The notes: generated by a model from the sequence alone, not told the origin. DNA of 64,000 bases from Isoetes taiwanensis (GCA_021234155.1 JAJEKV010000005.1:10840572-10904571); one strand, 5' to 3'; positions 1 through 12,867 are shown, counted from the first letter of the stretch. Numbers and translations are program-made.

Positions 1-750
1 CTAGATCTGCTAATGACTTTGTATACTATTCCAGGTACACCTTTTTCTACAATATTATCATTAATTAAGATCTATGTGGCATGCAATACTTCTGCTGCAG
101 ACAGTTTCCTGGAGCCATTGATAAGGAAGACTCTTGATTTGGCTTTCTGACATCAGATGGTGATTAGACAAACAACTAAAAGACAAAATGCAATCGCTCC
201 AAGAATTATCCCAGCAAAAAAGCCTTTTTTTAGTCCCTTTTTGCTTGATAAAGTTTCCGACGTATTTATAGTGCAGGTATGTATTTGAAGTGCACAACTT
301 CTGATTGCCAGCAAATGTCAGAGGATAGGAAATCAAGAACCTTTTTCATGACTCGGGAACATCTGATGATAAATTGTTATATGAGACATCCACATGTATT
401 CGCTTTGTCATGTTACACAAGATGTCTGGAATGTGGCCTTCTAATTTGACAAGTCCATTTGTTCAAGTGAAATCAGGATGCCTAGTTCTGCTGGTATATT
501 CCCAGTTAGCTTATTGTAGCTTATGTTAAGCATCCTTAAATTCAGGTGCTTAATTTCATGAGATATGGATCCTTCCAGTTTGTTATCTCCCATTCACCTC
601 CGCAAAAGATTGCCAAGCAAAAATTAAGCTTGGGATTTAGTTTTGCCGATCTATTCCCTTCAAGGTTTAGTGTTTCTAATTTCTTAAGACTATTCATCTC
701 TTGTGGGAGATTGCCCGCAAGAAGGTTGTTGCTCAAATGCGGATAGAACA
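1..750 (-). pseudogene. LRR receptor-like kinase, decayed fragment
   Basis: Read on the minus strand, this holds leucine-rich repeats (SNNLLAGNLPQEMNSLKKLE near 730-660; LRMLNISYNKLTGNIPAEL near 540-480). After these comes the usual juxtamembrane cap (YPLTFAGNQKLC near 330-290), then a hydrophobic membrane segment (FFAGIILGAIAFCLLVVCLI in a shifted frame near 225-165). The start of a kinase domain follows, with a glycine-loop-like EKGVPGIVYKV before the left edge. The order LRR, membrane span, kinase is that of plasma-membrane receptor kinases. Frames change several times and stops fall between matched blocks, so it is a pseudogene. It runs off the left edge, so the rest of the kinase is not visible. 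A broken LRR-like stretch may continue to about 830. The family call is firm; the subfamily is not determinable. Confidence 0.8.
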
Positions 751-1099
751 TTTACGTGCGGTTGGCAAGCTCACGGTGGAATAGAACCATTTCCAAGTTA
801 AATGAGATTTCGGTTTTTGAAAGAAGGCGGCATAGATTTTACTGCGAATATCTCGGCCTTTTTCCCGCCAAAGTCTTTCCTTTACATTCTAATTTAGATT
901 GTATTCATAACTTGCAACCTGACTTGAAGTATTTGTTTCTAATTTTGTATGTTCTAGATTGTTCAAAGATACGGCTATGGTGTTTTTGCGGATGGCGGTG
1001 TTTTCTCGGATCTCTGACATACCGCTACATCCACCATGAATCCTAAAAACATTGATTCTCAGATCAAACATCTCATAGGGCGAAAATACAGAAACCATT

Positions 1100-2020
1100 A
1101 TGCTAACAATGGGTCTGACTTTGGGTCTTCAGAACTCCCTTCAAATTATTGTAAAACAACTTTCAGCAGTAACCCATCTGCTCTCTTTTTATAATCTATG
1201 GCTAAACGTCTTTACAAGTTTTCTTTTGAATTAACTGTACAATATCGTACAATGCCAGTAGTTGGGGCTCTAGCAGTAGATTGTTTGGCCTTGATCCCTC
1301 TGTATCCGTCCTTCTTTATAGCTCAAGACATTACTATGGCTAGCTGTGGTCAAATCCGTTCATGATGAGGCTATGGATAGCCCTTGCTTTTAAATGAATC
1401 CAATACACCACATTTAAGGAAGATTTCCACAAACAGAGAGAGCTTAATGTATATGTTTCATTGGGTAAACATTTTGTGAGCAATGTTCTAACAATCACTT
1501 TAATTGTATTGTTGTACAATAAAATGTGTCTTTACCAAAAACCATGACTTGCCTATTTTGTTTTATGGATACCCTTCCAAATATATATTGTGTACATTAT
1601 GCATATTTTATAAGGGAATATATATAGTTTGATCAGTGCCAAAACATTCTTCTAAAACTCTAAGCATTTCGCAGTTCCAAAGTAGGCAACACTACAATGC
1701 TTGAAAGAAGGGAGCCCAGAGTCTTAGTCAAAGTGCAAATGCCTAGGCCATGGTAAGGATAGAGAAAAAGCAATTAGTTCAATGCAAGCAGTTTGTTCAA
1801 TACAAGTCATGTAAAGTATGATGGATTTATCTTGGTGGATCTTCACATTAGTGAAATTCATGGTGGAAATGTGTTCCACTTCTACTAAGTGCCTTTAATA
1901 GAAACAACTTCTACTAGTGTCTTTTATTGTTACTAAGTGGCTTTAGTAGAAGTTTTAATATGCCTAGCTAAACAAAACCTTGCTAAAGCCTTCTGTTTTA
2001 ATATACCTAGCTAAACAAAA
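1100..2020. other. AT-rich non-coding stretch with a local 47-48 bp tandem duplication
   Basis: I see no supported gene. Near 1957-2040 the sequence around CTAGCTAAACAAAACCTTG is repeated twice about 48 bp apart. It leads directly into the direct repeat at 2021-2065. Confidence 0.5.
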
Positions 2021-2065
2021 CCTTGCCAAAGTCTTCTGGTGTGCCTTTTGCTAGTTTTTTTTTTT
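2021..2065. repeat. Left copy of a 44-45 bp direct repeat bracketing the formin block
   Basis: This copy matches 8231-8274 with two mismatches and a one-base difference in the terminal T run. The two copies bracket about 6.2 kb that contains the decayed formin gene. It could be a long target-site duplication or a repeat older than the insertion. Confidence 0.75.
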
Positions 2066-2796
2066 AGCACACCAGCCCGGCCTACAGCCTTTCCTCAAAT
2101 TCTAGCCTATCCACGTGGCCCTTCCACTTCATCAATATCTGATGTGGCGTACAATTTCACGTTGGATCTTGATTTTATCACACCAACGGCAGACGAAATT
2201 AGAAAGGGTCTGGAAAATAGCCCTCCCGGAGATACCATTAGTCGCCATATCTGTACTCGGCATGCTCTGCATTGGCCCTTCCTTTTCTTGTTTTATTTTT
2301 CTTGCAATCACAGATAGCACGACTGCATCAAATCTGACGGAGCTTCATCTCCACCCTTTCGCTGATTCTTGCATGCCTAGTGTATTCCTTCTTGTTCATA
2401 CCACGTTTGGAGTTTCCATTGCCTTTTCCTCCTCCCGTGGTACCCTCACAGACTTGCTTCCTTCTGGCCGGTGCTAAATCTGTGTTTGCCCCTTTCATGT
2501 GCCTCTTGCTTCCTCCTATCTGTTTGCTCCAGTTTTGTGCAGGGTTGGAATTTCTGGAGCTGGTTGCCGCCGGTACTTCTGATTCGACCCCTTTTCGATG
2601 CCTCTATTTGCATTTAATTCGGTATGCTAGAATCATGATGACCATAGCAAGATCTGCATCTATCTTTTCAATCCAAACTATTTCCATATATCTCTTAGTA
2701 CTCGCTTTGCTATTTGATATCACTGGTGTTTTATGACCTGTCATTAAAGGGGCGTTGGAAGAGCTTCATATCCACAATTTTCTTCTTTTTAGAGCA

Positions 2797-5700
2797 AGTT
2801 CTCCTTTGCAGAGGGCCTCGATGATACGATTCTTGGTAGTTTTGGGTATCGTGCACAGACAAGGCTTTCCTTCTTATTCCAATCTGCATCCCCATAACTG
2901 CAAGGATTCGAGCATTCTTATTTGCCTCTGTTAAAACCTGCATGATTTTGGATATAGCCACCACGTCTCCAGCACCTCCCACATTGCTAACCAGGACTGA
3001 AGGTTCAGTGCTCTGCATCAGATCTTTTATGAGAAGGGGAATTAATCTGTTGCTTGGTGGGCTGCTACTGCAACGGCCCAAAATATAGCCATTCAAATAC
3101 GTGCCTTGGCCTTAACAAAAGCAGAAATTCAGGAAGCTTTATTAGAGGTGGGTATTGTCTATTCCAGCTTTCCATTCTCAATATGTTGCAACATTCATAT
3201 TTTATGGTGAACTTTATTTTGAAGATTTTATAAGTAAATGGACATATATTAAAGCATTAAACTGGAGGTTCTACTCTAGCCTTGTGGATGGTGGTAGAAC
3301 CTTATCATTTTTGCTTTCTTATGGGCTTGACTTCCATGTATTTTGTGGTTAAAAATGTGTTATTAACACTAGACCTGTCTCTGGAACCATTCCTGATCCA
3401 TGGACCAGAACTGGCCCACATGACCTCTGCCACTTAAACCCATGTAACTCATAACAGAAATTTCGATTTTGAACTATACCGCCACCATTTGAGTCTTCAC
3501 TTGTTTCTTAATGACTTCTGAGAATTTCAAGACCAATGGGGTCACCTCTACCTTGTGGTGATTGCTCAAACATTAGAGAATTTGGCAGTTTCTGCACCAG
3601 TCCAGAACTGCCTTCTTCAATTAGCATAAAGTGACCTAAACCTTGTTAAAGTTGGAGGTATTTGCCTGTTTATCATAGAACACATTGAGTTTTATGTTCC
3701 CATGTTTTCTTGCTATCATCTGACATTGGTGGAAGCCGCCAAACCCTATTTTGGTCAAAAAAGCTGCTTGAGGTTCGAGAATTATTTCTCTCTTATTATA
3801 ACAAGTTTTAACTCAATTCTTGTGGCCATGAGTTGCTAACTATACGAGCTATAGTCTCATGATTTTTTGGAGTGTTCATAAGTCATGTTAACCTCACAAT
3901 TTACTAAAAGAATCTACGATACGTAATTGGGACACAAGTATATGTTAAAATGCTCAAATAACAACCATCCATAATACCATGAGGGTAATAAGTGATGCAT
4001 TCTACTTATATCTACATAGAATATAACTCTTATCAACTTACATATAGGGTAACTAGAGTGTAACCATGCAATTCTTGGGATTAAAACATGATGTACAGCT
4101 GCAGGATTAATACATTAGAGTATAAAAGTTGAGTTAACTCCACAATTATAGCTCCAAAACTCCACAATGGTCATAGTTAGTGATGTTTATTGATGAATTA
4201 AGTGAATGTTGTGAAGTTTAGTCATGACAATATGTAATTAGACCATATGACATTATATGTATGTTTCTTTAGTTCATGGAAGAGACACTACCTTTCCCCA
4301 TATAAGCCTATAAAATAGTTGAAAATGTGAACATTGACTTATATGGAGATCTCTTATATAAGTTGTATGTCCTTATTGAAAAAAAATACGAAGAAATCTG
4401 TTTATTTCTTACTAGCATAAACTTTATATCTGTGTTGCTGCTATAAAGCATTGTCATCTAAGTAGAATAATGTTACATGTAGGTTATCTTTCATGTATAT
4501 TATATTTTTCATGGATGCGTACCTTTCTTGGCAATATAAATCTCTAGTTGCATGTTAAAGTAACATGTTATTTCTAAGGTTTTAATTTATATAAGCATGC
4601 ATCACCATTTATGGTCCATGAGACCAATTGTATAGAGCATATATCTCTCACTAGCCTTATCCATTTTGCCCCATAGAATGATACTATGGCTTTTTAGCTT
4701 CGATCACATGATTTTTGAAAGGTGTAAGTGGAGGTCCATGTAGGTTCAATTGGTCATAAGTACCTCATAAATTCTCAATTCTTTGTGCTTCAATCTTACC
4801 CTTAAATTACGCAAGCTCACATAGTCAACTAATTTTCTCCTACAGAGAATCATACAAGTAAACTATATGCGAAAGTTGAGATCAAAATTGATTAAAGTGA
4901 TGCCATTATTGATTTTTAAACTTTCAATCATTTGGACCAATGATGGTCTGCAACTGGACTGCAGATAGCAGTCTATCTTGATGTTTTATAGAAAAAGTTT
5001 TTCATATTTTTCCTTGGTTCTTTTTGCATTTGTTTCTTGATATGAGATACTTCGAGGATGTGATTTTGTAAAGTCACACCTTTAAGGCACAAATCTAGAA
5101 TAAACATGGAAGACATAATATAATTGATGCTATTTATTTTAATACAATCCTAAAGATAATGACCAACAGATATTTTTTGTGAACAAAGTGGTTCAGGAGC
5201 TACTCATGTCCCAAAACTCAACGTGAGATGGACTAACATAAGTATATTATTGATTTTTAAATGGACTATGGACCAGTAATGGGCAGGTACAGAAATCGTT
5301 TTTGATTTTTATTTACCATGTCTTTTACTCTTTTCACGAGCTTGTTTTTGCATTGGTTTCATATTCTTATAAACTTTCATAATGTGATTTTTTGGAGGAC
5401 AACCTAGAGTCATATGTATCAATGTTACCCATTTGTATAAATTCCCTAAATTTAAAATTAGAAATAAAAGTCAAAACATCAAATTCAAACTCAACAAACA
5501 TTTTTCTAGGATGGAGGACCTCGTGAACTACTTATATGCCAAATTTGAGCTCAAAATTTATCTCCTTCCAAAAGTTGTTGTTTTTATACCACAACTGCTT
5601 TCTGGGAACCAGTACTGGTTCTCAGAAAGCAGAAGACAGTTTTGACCCTGTCATGTTTGAATGGCTATATCTTCCTTCACAGAATTCGGATTGAGATGCA

Positions 5701-7057
5701 ATTTTTTGTGTCTTGCTCTATATCTCGTGTAGAAAAATCACATTATAGCCAAAAAAATCAAAAAAATCTTTTCGTTAAGACAGTTTTACTTTGTGTGAAC
5801 ATGAAGCTTTTGGTACTTGACCCCCTTGGGTTTGCTAGTGCATAACTCACAAGAACGGGAGCTGATACATTTTTGTGTATTTTTTATGTGAACCATAACT
5901 GCCATATATGAACTCCTAGAAAGGCTTTGGCCAGTTTTCGTGCCCTTGATTTTATATGATTTTTTTTGTAAACCTTCAAAATGCCCTTTAATGGTCCATC
6001 ATGGGACAGGTCTAGTGTTAACTGCAGGTACTGGCCTTAATAGTAAAGCTCTAGAAGCACTAGTTAAAATGGCTCCAACAGAAGAAGAGGAGAGGAAGCT
6101 TATGTGCTACAAAGGAAGGACCCATGAAGTTGGCAAGCAGAGCAGTTCCTACTTTCTATTCTGGAAGTTCCATCTGCTTTCTGCCGCATTAGGGACCTAT
6201 AGTGCCGAGCTTCTTTTAGTGAGGAAATACACCAAATTAAGAATTCTTTGGCCATAATCAAGGTTAGTTGTGAGATTTGTTTCTAAACATGTAATATAAA
6301 GCTGAATAAAACATGAATTTGATGTGCTCTATACAGGTGGCATGCATTGAATTAAGAGGCAGCTGATCTTTCAAGAAACTATTACAAGCAATTCTCAAAA
6401 CTGGTAACAGGATGAACATGGGTACCTTTCATGGTGGTGCTGAAGAATTCAACCTGAATGCTCTTCTGAAGCTTGAAGATGTAAAGAGCAAAGATTACTT
6501 TACTTCATTTTGTTGTTCAAGAAATTGTTAGAGCAAAATGTGTACGTATAGGTAAGTTGGCAGAGCCAAGCTCTCCTGCTGGAAAGGAGCTCGAGAAGTG
6601 TGCCAGATGAGCTGAAGCACCTTGGTGCGCAGGTGATATCTGATATGATTTCAGAGCTTCCGAGTGTTCAGAAGGCAGCAGGCTTGGACTGTGATGTACT
6701 AAAATCATCTGTGGCTCAACTTTTCAGTGGCTTTAAAAAGCTAAAGGAGGATGCAAAAGCACATTCCCATTCAAAAGCAAAGTCTGCCTTCGGTTATGAA
6801 GCACATTTTAGGAGTCCATGATGCGGTTTATAGAGAGTGAGGAAGAAAATGTTGAACGCGTTGGAGGTGATATGCAAACCGTTTTGGCAGCCGTTAACAA
6901 ACTCAATATCTATTTCAATGGCAGTGCTCCCAGGGATGATGCAACTTCATTTCAAATCTTTGGGACTGTTAAAGAATTCCTTGTCCTGCTTGAGAAGCAT
7001 CAGGAAATAAGTTTGATCCTGCAGTGGTTGCTCTACCAATATAGACTTTTGAGCTAA
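2797..7057 (+). pseudogene. Formin (FH2 domain) gene, decayed, FH2 exons only
   Basis: Formins nucleate and elongate actin filaments through the FH2 domain. Pieces of FH2 occur in the right order on this strand: LDDTILGSFGYRAQTR (about 2818-2865); QNIAIQIRALALTKAEIQEA followed by LLE and a GT donor at 3148; VKMAPTEEEERKL (about 6065-6105); AEQFLLSILEVPSAFCRIRD (6137-6199); [16 protein letters not shown] (about 6380-6425); VISDMISELPSVQKAAGLD (about 6632-6690); and a C-terminal helix region to 7057. It is broken by a TAG at 6200-6202, a frameshift just before 6137, a TGA near 6363, and a frameshift near 6500 where [10 protein letters not shown] continues in another frame. Splice-like sites remain near 6256 and 6336. 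FH1 and any upstream domains are not seen. The family call is secure; it is not functional. Confidence 0.88.
3148..6020 (+). other. Intron-like AT-rich interval inside the formin pseudogene
   Basis: This lies between two FH2 exon remnants, starting at an apparent GT donor and ending near an AG at about 6028. It has no supported coding region. The phrase ATGGACCAGAACTGGCCC near 3400 and related wording near 4930 and 5270 hint at further old repeats, but I cannot name them. Confidence 0.5.
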
Positions 7058-7569
7058 TTGTACGAGTGCTGCTACTGCTTGCTGGTTTTGTAGCATTGGA
7101 TAACTGGCAAGTTGCATCTACCCATTGTACCATATTTCAAGGAAAAAGTATTCACGACAATTTGTGGCCAGTTGTTTTTATATTGTAAATAGAATTCATC
7201 ATACAGAGTTCATGGTCTGTTTTGAGTTGGGAAGCTGGTGTAATATTTAGTCACCTGCTGCGATGACTTGAAATGCAGGTGGCAGGCATCTATGCTGCCC
7301 TAAATTTTGTATTTAATTCAAATGTCATGCTTTTAGTGATGGTTAGATATTGAGCATATTGTCCTTTTGTTTAAATTATATGAAGATGAAAATATATATA
7401 TGAACCCTATCTTGGACAATAGCAACATATCTTTGACTTAGTAATTTCTTGCAGCATGCTAATGTTAACTTACTAGATATTTTGCAGACTAAGCGTAAGG
7501 CACAAAGCACTGAAAGTTAGCTTTCTAGCATTTCTAGATATTTAATATCAATGATTACTCATTGTATTA

Positions 7570-7816
7570 CCATTTTAAAGCACATTCTTTTCTTTAACAT
7601 TGTTCACTTTAAAGCACATTCATTTCTTTAACATTGTTTAGGCCTATTACACACTATAGAACTCCTCCTAGAAGAAAACTATCTTTAGCAATTACTATTT
7701 AAGTTTTAACTTGCGTTGCGCAAAGGGGGTGAGGTGCCAAAGTTATCACATATATAGATTAGCATTGATTGGGGTGAGGTGCCAAAGTTATCACATATAT
7801 AGATTAGCATTACTTG
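7570..7816. repeat. Two short tandem duplications
   Basis: A 35-40 bp unit beginning TTTAAAGCACATTC is duplicated near 7573-7640. A 46 bp unit beginning GGGGTGAGGTGCC is duplicated at about 7727-7816. Both are nearly exact, so they are young. Confidence 0.8.
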
Positions 7817-8230
7817 GGCTGCCAAGCTTGCTAGCACCTTTTGCAATCTGAAGTGCTAAATGCCACTAGATCATATAGCCAAAGATTCGTTATTTTGAAG
7901 TTCATTACTCCATTTATAAACCCAACTATACAACATTTATAAATATTGTTAAGTTCCATTTGAACACACAGAAATCCAGTACTAAGCAGGACAATGGTCA
8001 TTAACGATTGGTGTTAATAGCAAATCCAACTACACAGACATAGTACCAAAGAAATATTCATTACATATAGCAGTTGCCAAATAGCAACAGCCAAATAACA
8101 CTTCCTTCTTGTAAAATATAAACTTCATCGCATATTATACTCATAATTGCTAAAGATCAATGCTTGAAGACATATTTTATCTTGTTTACATGTGCAGCCT
8201 AAATCAACTAGCAAGCCTTAACCAATTTGG

Positions 8231-8274
8231 CCTTGCTAAAGCCTTCTGGTGTGCCTTTTGCTAGTTTTTTTTTT
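8231..8274. repeat. Right copy of the 44-45 bp direct repeat
   Basis: Partner of 2021-2065. It ends in a run of ten T followed by GGAAGA, whereas the left copy has eleven T followed by AGCACA, so the flanking sequences differ on the inner side. Confidence 0.75.
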
Positions 8275-9480
8275 GGAAGAAGGGGGGATGGAATGGAAGG
8301 GGAAGACAAGATGCCCAAGAAAAACCCAAAGGTGGAGCGTGAGGAAGAGGAGAGAGAGATGAGCGAGAGAGCAAGCAAAGCCAACTGGTCCATGGTATGA
8401 CAAGGATATCACAACATACCGAACTTGACCTCAAAGCAGGAAACTAATTGCAAAGTGGCTGGACGCTTCATCTTCCCTTAGGTAAGTGGTGGGCAAGGCT
8501 TGCTCAAAGTCTACCAAATCCAGGTACCCCTACAAGGCAAAAGAGTAAGCGAATGAAGCACCCTTGGGCCTCAAGCCCCAAACCAAGAAATCCCCAATGC
8601 GGCCCTAGGCAGCCGAAGACAACACACTTTAACTTGCACATGATTATCTCATTTTCCAGAAAAAAGGACACACACTTGAACTTGAGACACATTTTTTCCT
8701 TTTTCATAAGACACATTTTTTCCTTTTTCATACCTTTTTTTTTTTATAAAATCCAACTCGCCCTCTCACTCTTACCCCATCGTTCCCTTCTTCTGGTGGG
8801 GCCACAAAACCACTAAGTGAATTTTTCCTTCTCCCTTGAAAGTGGGGGTTGTGCAACCACCTTGCCAATTTTAGCGTAAAATTGAAGAGTTAGAGCAAGC
8901 AATGCCACCACTACTATGAAAGGAACAATAGAGGCCCAAAACTAAAAATAAGTGGGGGCAAGGAAGGGAGGGAACCAAGGTCGTACTTTGGATATAAACG
9001 CGCACCATGGACCAAGGAACCAGAAACCAACAAGAAAAGAAAACAAGAGGGGAAATTTTTCTTTTTTTCTCTCCCTTTTTCTTTCTTTCTCTTTAGGGGA
9101 AATCTAACTCTAATTCGGGAAAGAAACCTAACTAGAGAAAAAACAGGAAATTTAACATGCAAGAGATGTTAAAACTAGCCTTAGAGCATGCAATCTTAAG
9201 TTGGAAACCCAACAATCATGCAAGAGATGTTAATACTAGCCTTAGAGTGTGCAGCCTTAAGTTGGAAACCTAACTAGAATGGAAATAGAAAACCTTACCT
9301 TTTGTGCGCATGTCTCCTCAAATGTGGCTGGCCCAATGTGACACAACCAGCTAGGTGGCCCCTTAGAGCTTCCATGTGGCAAGGTTTTAATGTGCCATGT
9401 TGTTGAGTACTCAACCCACTTGGTTGGCCAAGGGGGGGTCAATCATGGGGCAATGATTTAATAAGATACTTGACAGATGG
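8275..9480. other. Non-coding interval with a ~62 bp tandem duplication
   Basis: No supported gene. Purine- and pyrimidine-rich low-complexity tracts lie at 8270-8370, 8690-8760 and 9050-9100. A unit beginning CATGCAAGAGATGTTA is duplicated at about 9156-9276. Confidence 0.5.
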
Positions 9481-9500
9481 GCCCGCTCACTTAATCAGAA

Positions 9501-10170
9501 CGGCGATCCCGGAGGAGAAAATACCGGCCTCCGGCATCCCCGCCATCTCTCGACGGAATCCGTTTCAGGCCCCCCCCGTTTCACCGTACTGACACACGAG
9601 AGGGGGCCTGCAAAAATCTGGGCCGTCCGCCCACGCGACACATCCGGGCCGTCCATGGTGTTCCCCGCCTCCGATATCACCAAAAAAACTACACGGCGAT
9701 CCCGCCCTCCGGAATCACCAACATATGATCCCGCCCTCCGGGATCACCATTCCCTGGCCGATAACGGTACCGGAATCAGCCCTGATGATCCTCCGGGATC
9801 ACCGAAACCGCCGGTCGTGATTCCTTCCTCTGGGATCACCCACGTAGGGTCGATATCGGCGATCCGATATCGGCTGCATTATCCCCGCCTCCGAGATTAC
9901 CACCGTGGGTTAGGGGAATATGCTGCCCTCGGGTTTGATACCTGATGTGATTCCTTCCTCCGGGATCACCACACTGCCAGAGTATATCGGAGCGTCCACG
10001 TGGACACATCGAAGCCCCTCGTTTGAACGACGGGGTTAAATACCGGGTCCATATCATACGCTATCCAATCATGGTGATACCGGAGGGCGGGAAACTGCCA
10101 GACCTTTTCGCACATCGACGACTAGGGAGACGCCACGTCGACGGTGGGGATTCCGGAGGAAGGGAATTCA
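9501..10170. repeat. GC-rich cluster of a dispersed near-palindromic motif (CCTCCGGGATCACC)
   Basis: At least nine copies of a motif close to GATCCCGCCCTCCGGGATCA occur in about 500 bp. Positions: 9661-9681, 9698-9719, 9727-9748, 9784-9804, 9817-9840, 9879-9901, 9947-9970, and in reverse orientation 10073-10092 and 10145-10168. A weaker pair lies at 9501-9545. Several copies carry GTGATCCC and GGGATCAC as partial inverted repeats. The block is strikingly GC-rich compared with both flanks. It could be a sub-terminal transposase-binding region or a CpG-rich regulatory island; neither is proved. Confidence 0.75.
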
Positions 10171-10630
10171 TTCTGGCGATGGCTAAGTCCGACATTTGTG
10201 CGCCAAGATCCTTTGCCCTTTCCGACCGGCTCTGAACGGAAAGGGCCATTTTGCTGCCGAATCTCACAAGTGTTGTCGCTGCGCTTGACTCCGACAATTA
10301 GTTTAAGGTAATAAACAGAGCTAGCGTCATCAGGAACTCTGTTTTTTTTTGTATTCAAAGCTTATTTTAAGCCTTTACGTTTTTCTTACAGATGGAGGAG
10401 TCGATTAACCTCGAAATCAGCCTAAACACGTCGATTAACGAGAACTGGAATGGTGCATTAGAAGAAAACTCGGTCTGGAAGATGCCGGACTGCTTCAAAG
10501 ACATCGCAGGAGCAAGAAAAGGAAGAAGAGCATGCAACTGAAGATGAATTGGCTCCCCCCTTGCTACAGCCACTAGATAATTGCAAATCTTCGGTCGTAT
10601 TTGCTTGGTTTTATAAAATCCCAATTCTAG

Positions 10631-11270
10631 GATCATGGAGAAGCGCTGAATGTCAAAAGCGGAGGGGCAGCTTTCATTCACAACGGAAAATTCAAAGGAA
10701 ACAAGGTAAACTGTCGGAGATCTAAGGCTTTGCATTCTGAATTTTTAATTGAACAAAGCATTTTTCTTTATTCAAACAAATATGTCTAATTCATAATTTT
10801 TAATGCTGCAGGCCGTTAAAGGAGGTGCTATATACATGGGTGCAAGCAAAGAATTTTCAAAGAAAGATAGCTCAGTTTGGTGCGGCCAAAGCAGTTGTGC
10901 CACAATTGTTAGTGCAGAATTCATGCAGAATTTTGCAGAATATGGTGGATCTATTTTTGTAGATGATACAAACCAAGTCTTTGTCAAGGAAGAAGGAGCC
11001 AGATTTGACTGCAGAAGTTGTACTTTCAGCAACTATTCTGCTGCTGTAAGTTTTTCCTTCCTCAAAATTAATCCATTTCTGTTCTAACGAATATGAATTC
11101 GATTGTAGAACGATGGGAGCTGTTTTTCTTGACTACGATGGAGGAGCTGTTTTTCTTGACTATGATTGCCGCTTCTCTTGAGAAAGTTACCCTCGAAGTT
11201 GCCAAAAGACATAAAGCTGCAAGATACCGCTTAATTGTTTTGCTGCCACAGCAAAGGTTTCTGGGAAAAT
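10631..11270 (+). pseudogene. Pmp-type right-handed beta-helix protein fragment
   Basis: Two exon-like blocks join in frame. Block 10631-10705 follows an AG and is followed by GTAAAC; block 10812-11045 follows CAG and is followed by GTAAGT. The joined reading contains GGAAFIHNGKFKGNK then AVKGGAIYMG, later YGGSIFV and SCTFSNYSAA. The alternation of GGA[I/V] with FxxN is the repeat rule of Pmp-like beta-helix (adhesin-type) proteins. A third block after about 11109 reads GGAVFLDYDCRF and is then broken by in-frame stops TGA and TAG. No start, signal peptide or end is visible, so this is a gene remnant. Function is not inferable beyond a probable beta-helix fold. Confidence 0.6.
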
Positions 11271-11299
11271 AGCCATGTATGTGAAAATAGCCATGCACG

Positions 11300-12821
11300 A
11301 AGTTGCCCTATCTATTCTGTCCATCAATCCTATGTAGAATATGCAGAAATCGGGAGAATCCACCTTTAAAAATAATATGTAGTATGACAGATGCTTAGCT
11401 AGCTTCCGTTTCTTTTCTGAAAAAAGTGAAAAGGGCAAAAGGCAGTTCCGATGGGATTATCCTACCATTTTATGGAGATATTTTTCACAAACAAAAATAT
11501 TATCTGCACAAGGGAAGTTGATTACTGGGAAAGAGGTAATTTCTTATCTGAAAATATAACCAGGTGGAAGTAGAGGTCATTTTTGAGTTGTCTTTGTTTC
11601 CCATTCATTTTGGAGGTTCCTTCTAAACCAGCCTATAGTCACGATTCTCAAGTACTTATCCAACCTTCTCTTACTCTCTTTTCCTTTGCACGTTGTAGAT
11701 TTAAATGCATAATTCTCATCGCCTGCCATTGACTTTTCTGGAATAAATTTCTTATAGTTGTTGAGGCAAAGCATTTATTTTGTAGTTCAACTTCTGGGTG
11801 GTTGATCTAATACAGCTTCCTATGGTGCCAAACCGCCTTTACATGGATTTCTAAATATTTACATTTTGCATTGATCCAATGGGTAGATCAATTTGCCAAA
11901 AATATTGCTCAGATTTTTTTGCAGAGTTTTTCTTAAAGGATTTCAATTGTTTATGCATAAGTATGTCAACATAAATACATTTCCAATACTATGAATATCA
12001 TTTTGAAGAATCTGCTAAAATATGAAACTAGAGACCCTTACACATGAAATGTGCTTAAAGTCACATTCTAGACAACTTCAATCCCTCAAGATATCCCCTC
12101 CAAATAACACTGGCATTGGTAATACTCAACTTGCGTCTTGAACTGCTCCTTTCTAGGTGCAACAACAGATTCAATGTTGTTAGGCAAATATGTGGAAAAC
12201 ATGCTGAGTAATGCAGATTTGATATGATATTTGTGTTGTTATCACATGGAAAACCCATCGAATGGTAGTATAATGTGTTCTTATCATGGCACAACATTCT
12301 AGAAGTTATTGAGGGAGCATGAGGTGCAATGCACGTGTTAAAGAAAGTTGAGCATACTTGAGATATGTATCATGAGAAGTATTATCTCACAGCACTCCAA
12401 GGCAATATTATCTTTAAAGTGTAGGAGCAATTTTATGCCCCATAAAAGAAGATCTAATAAATATCTTTGATGTGACAGTCCATCCTCGCCCAAGTATACG
12501 TAAGATACTCTGTCTCACCCATGTAAATAAGATACTTTGCCTACAGAAATGAAAGCAAAAATTTTAAAATGAATATCCTATAGGTTGGATTTTGGATGCT
12601 GCAACCATATTTTTATGACTACAGCATACGCTTTGAATATGCTCCCTTGGAATTTTTTTGCACTTTTCTTTCAATTTAGTACCATGTTCCAATGCACAAA
12701 TAATGTGTAATGTCATTGATTTTGGGCAACTCATTAGCACCACATTTTCTAGGATAATCTAATGGATAATGTCACAACTAATGCCCAGCAACGCTGGGCA
12801 CCTTACTAGTTACATATAATT
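11300..12821. other. AT-rich non-coding interval
   Basis: No supported gene or RNA. A small hairpin, TGCCCAGCAACGCTGGGCA, lies near 12782. The last bases before 12822 are the tail of a copy of the 105-110 bp satellite described at 24725. Confidence 0.5.
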
Positions 12822-12867
12822 CCCAAAGTCATGTGCACCGTAGGATATGTGCCAAGCCACGTGAGCC
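12822..12867. repeat. 46 bp direct repeat abutting the left LTR
   Basis: It is identical over 46 bp to 24725-24770, which lies just outside the other LTR. The sequence belongs to the 105-110 bp satellite family. By position it behaves as a target-site duplication, but it is about nine times longer than usual. Confidence 0.9.

Noticed and set aside
2731-3096. 121-codon minus-strand ORF opposite the first formin exons
   Set aside because: The plus strand here encodes FH2 pieces; the minus-strand frame is a shadow with no recognisable domain.
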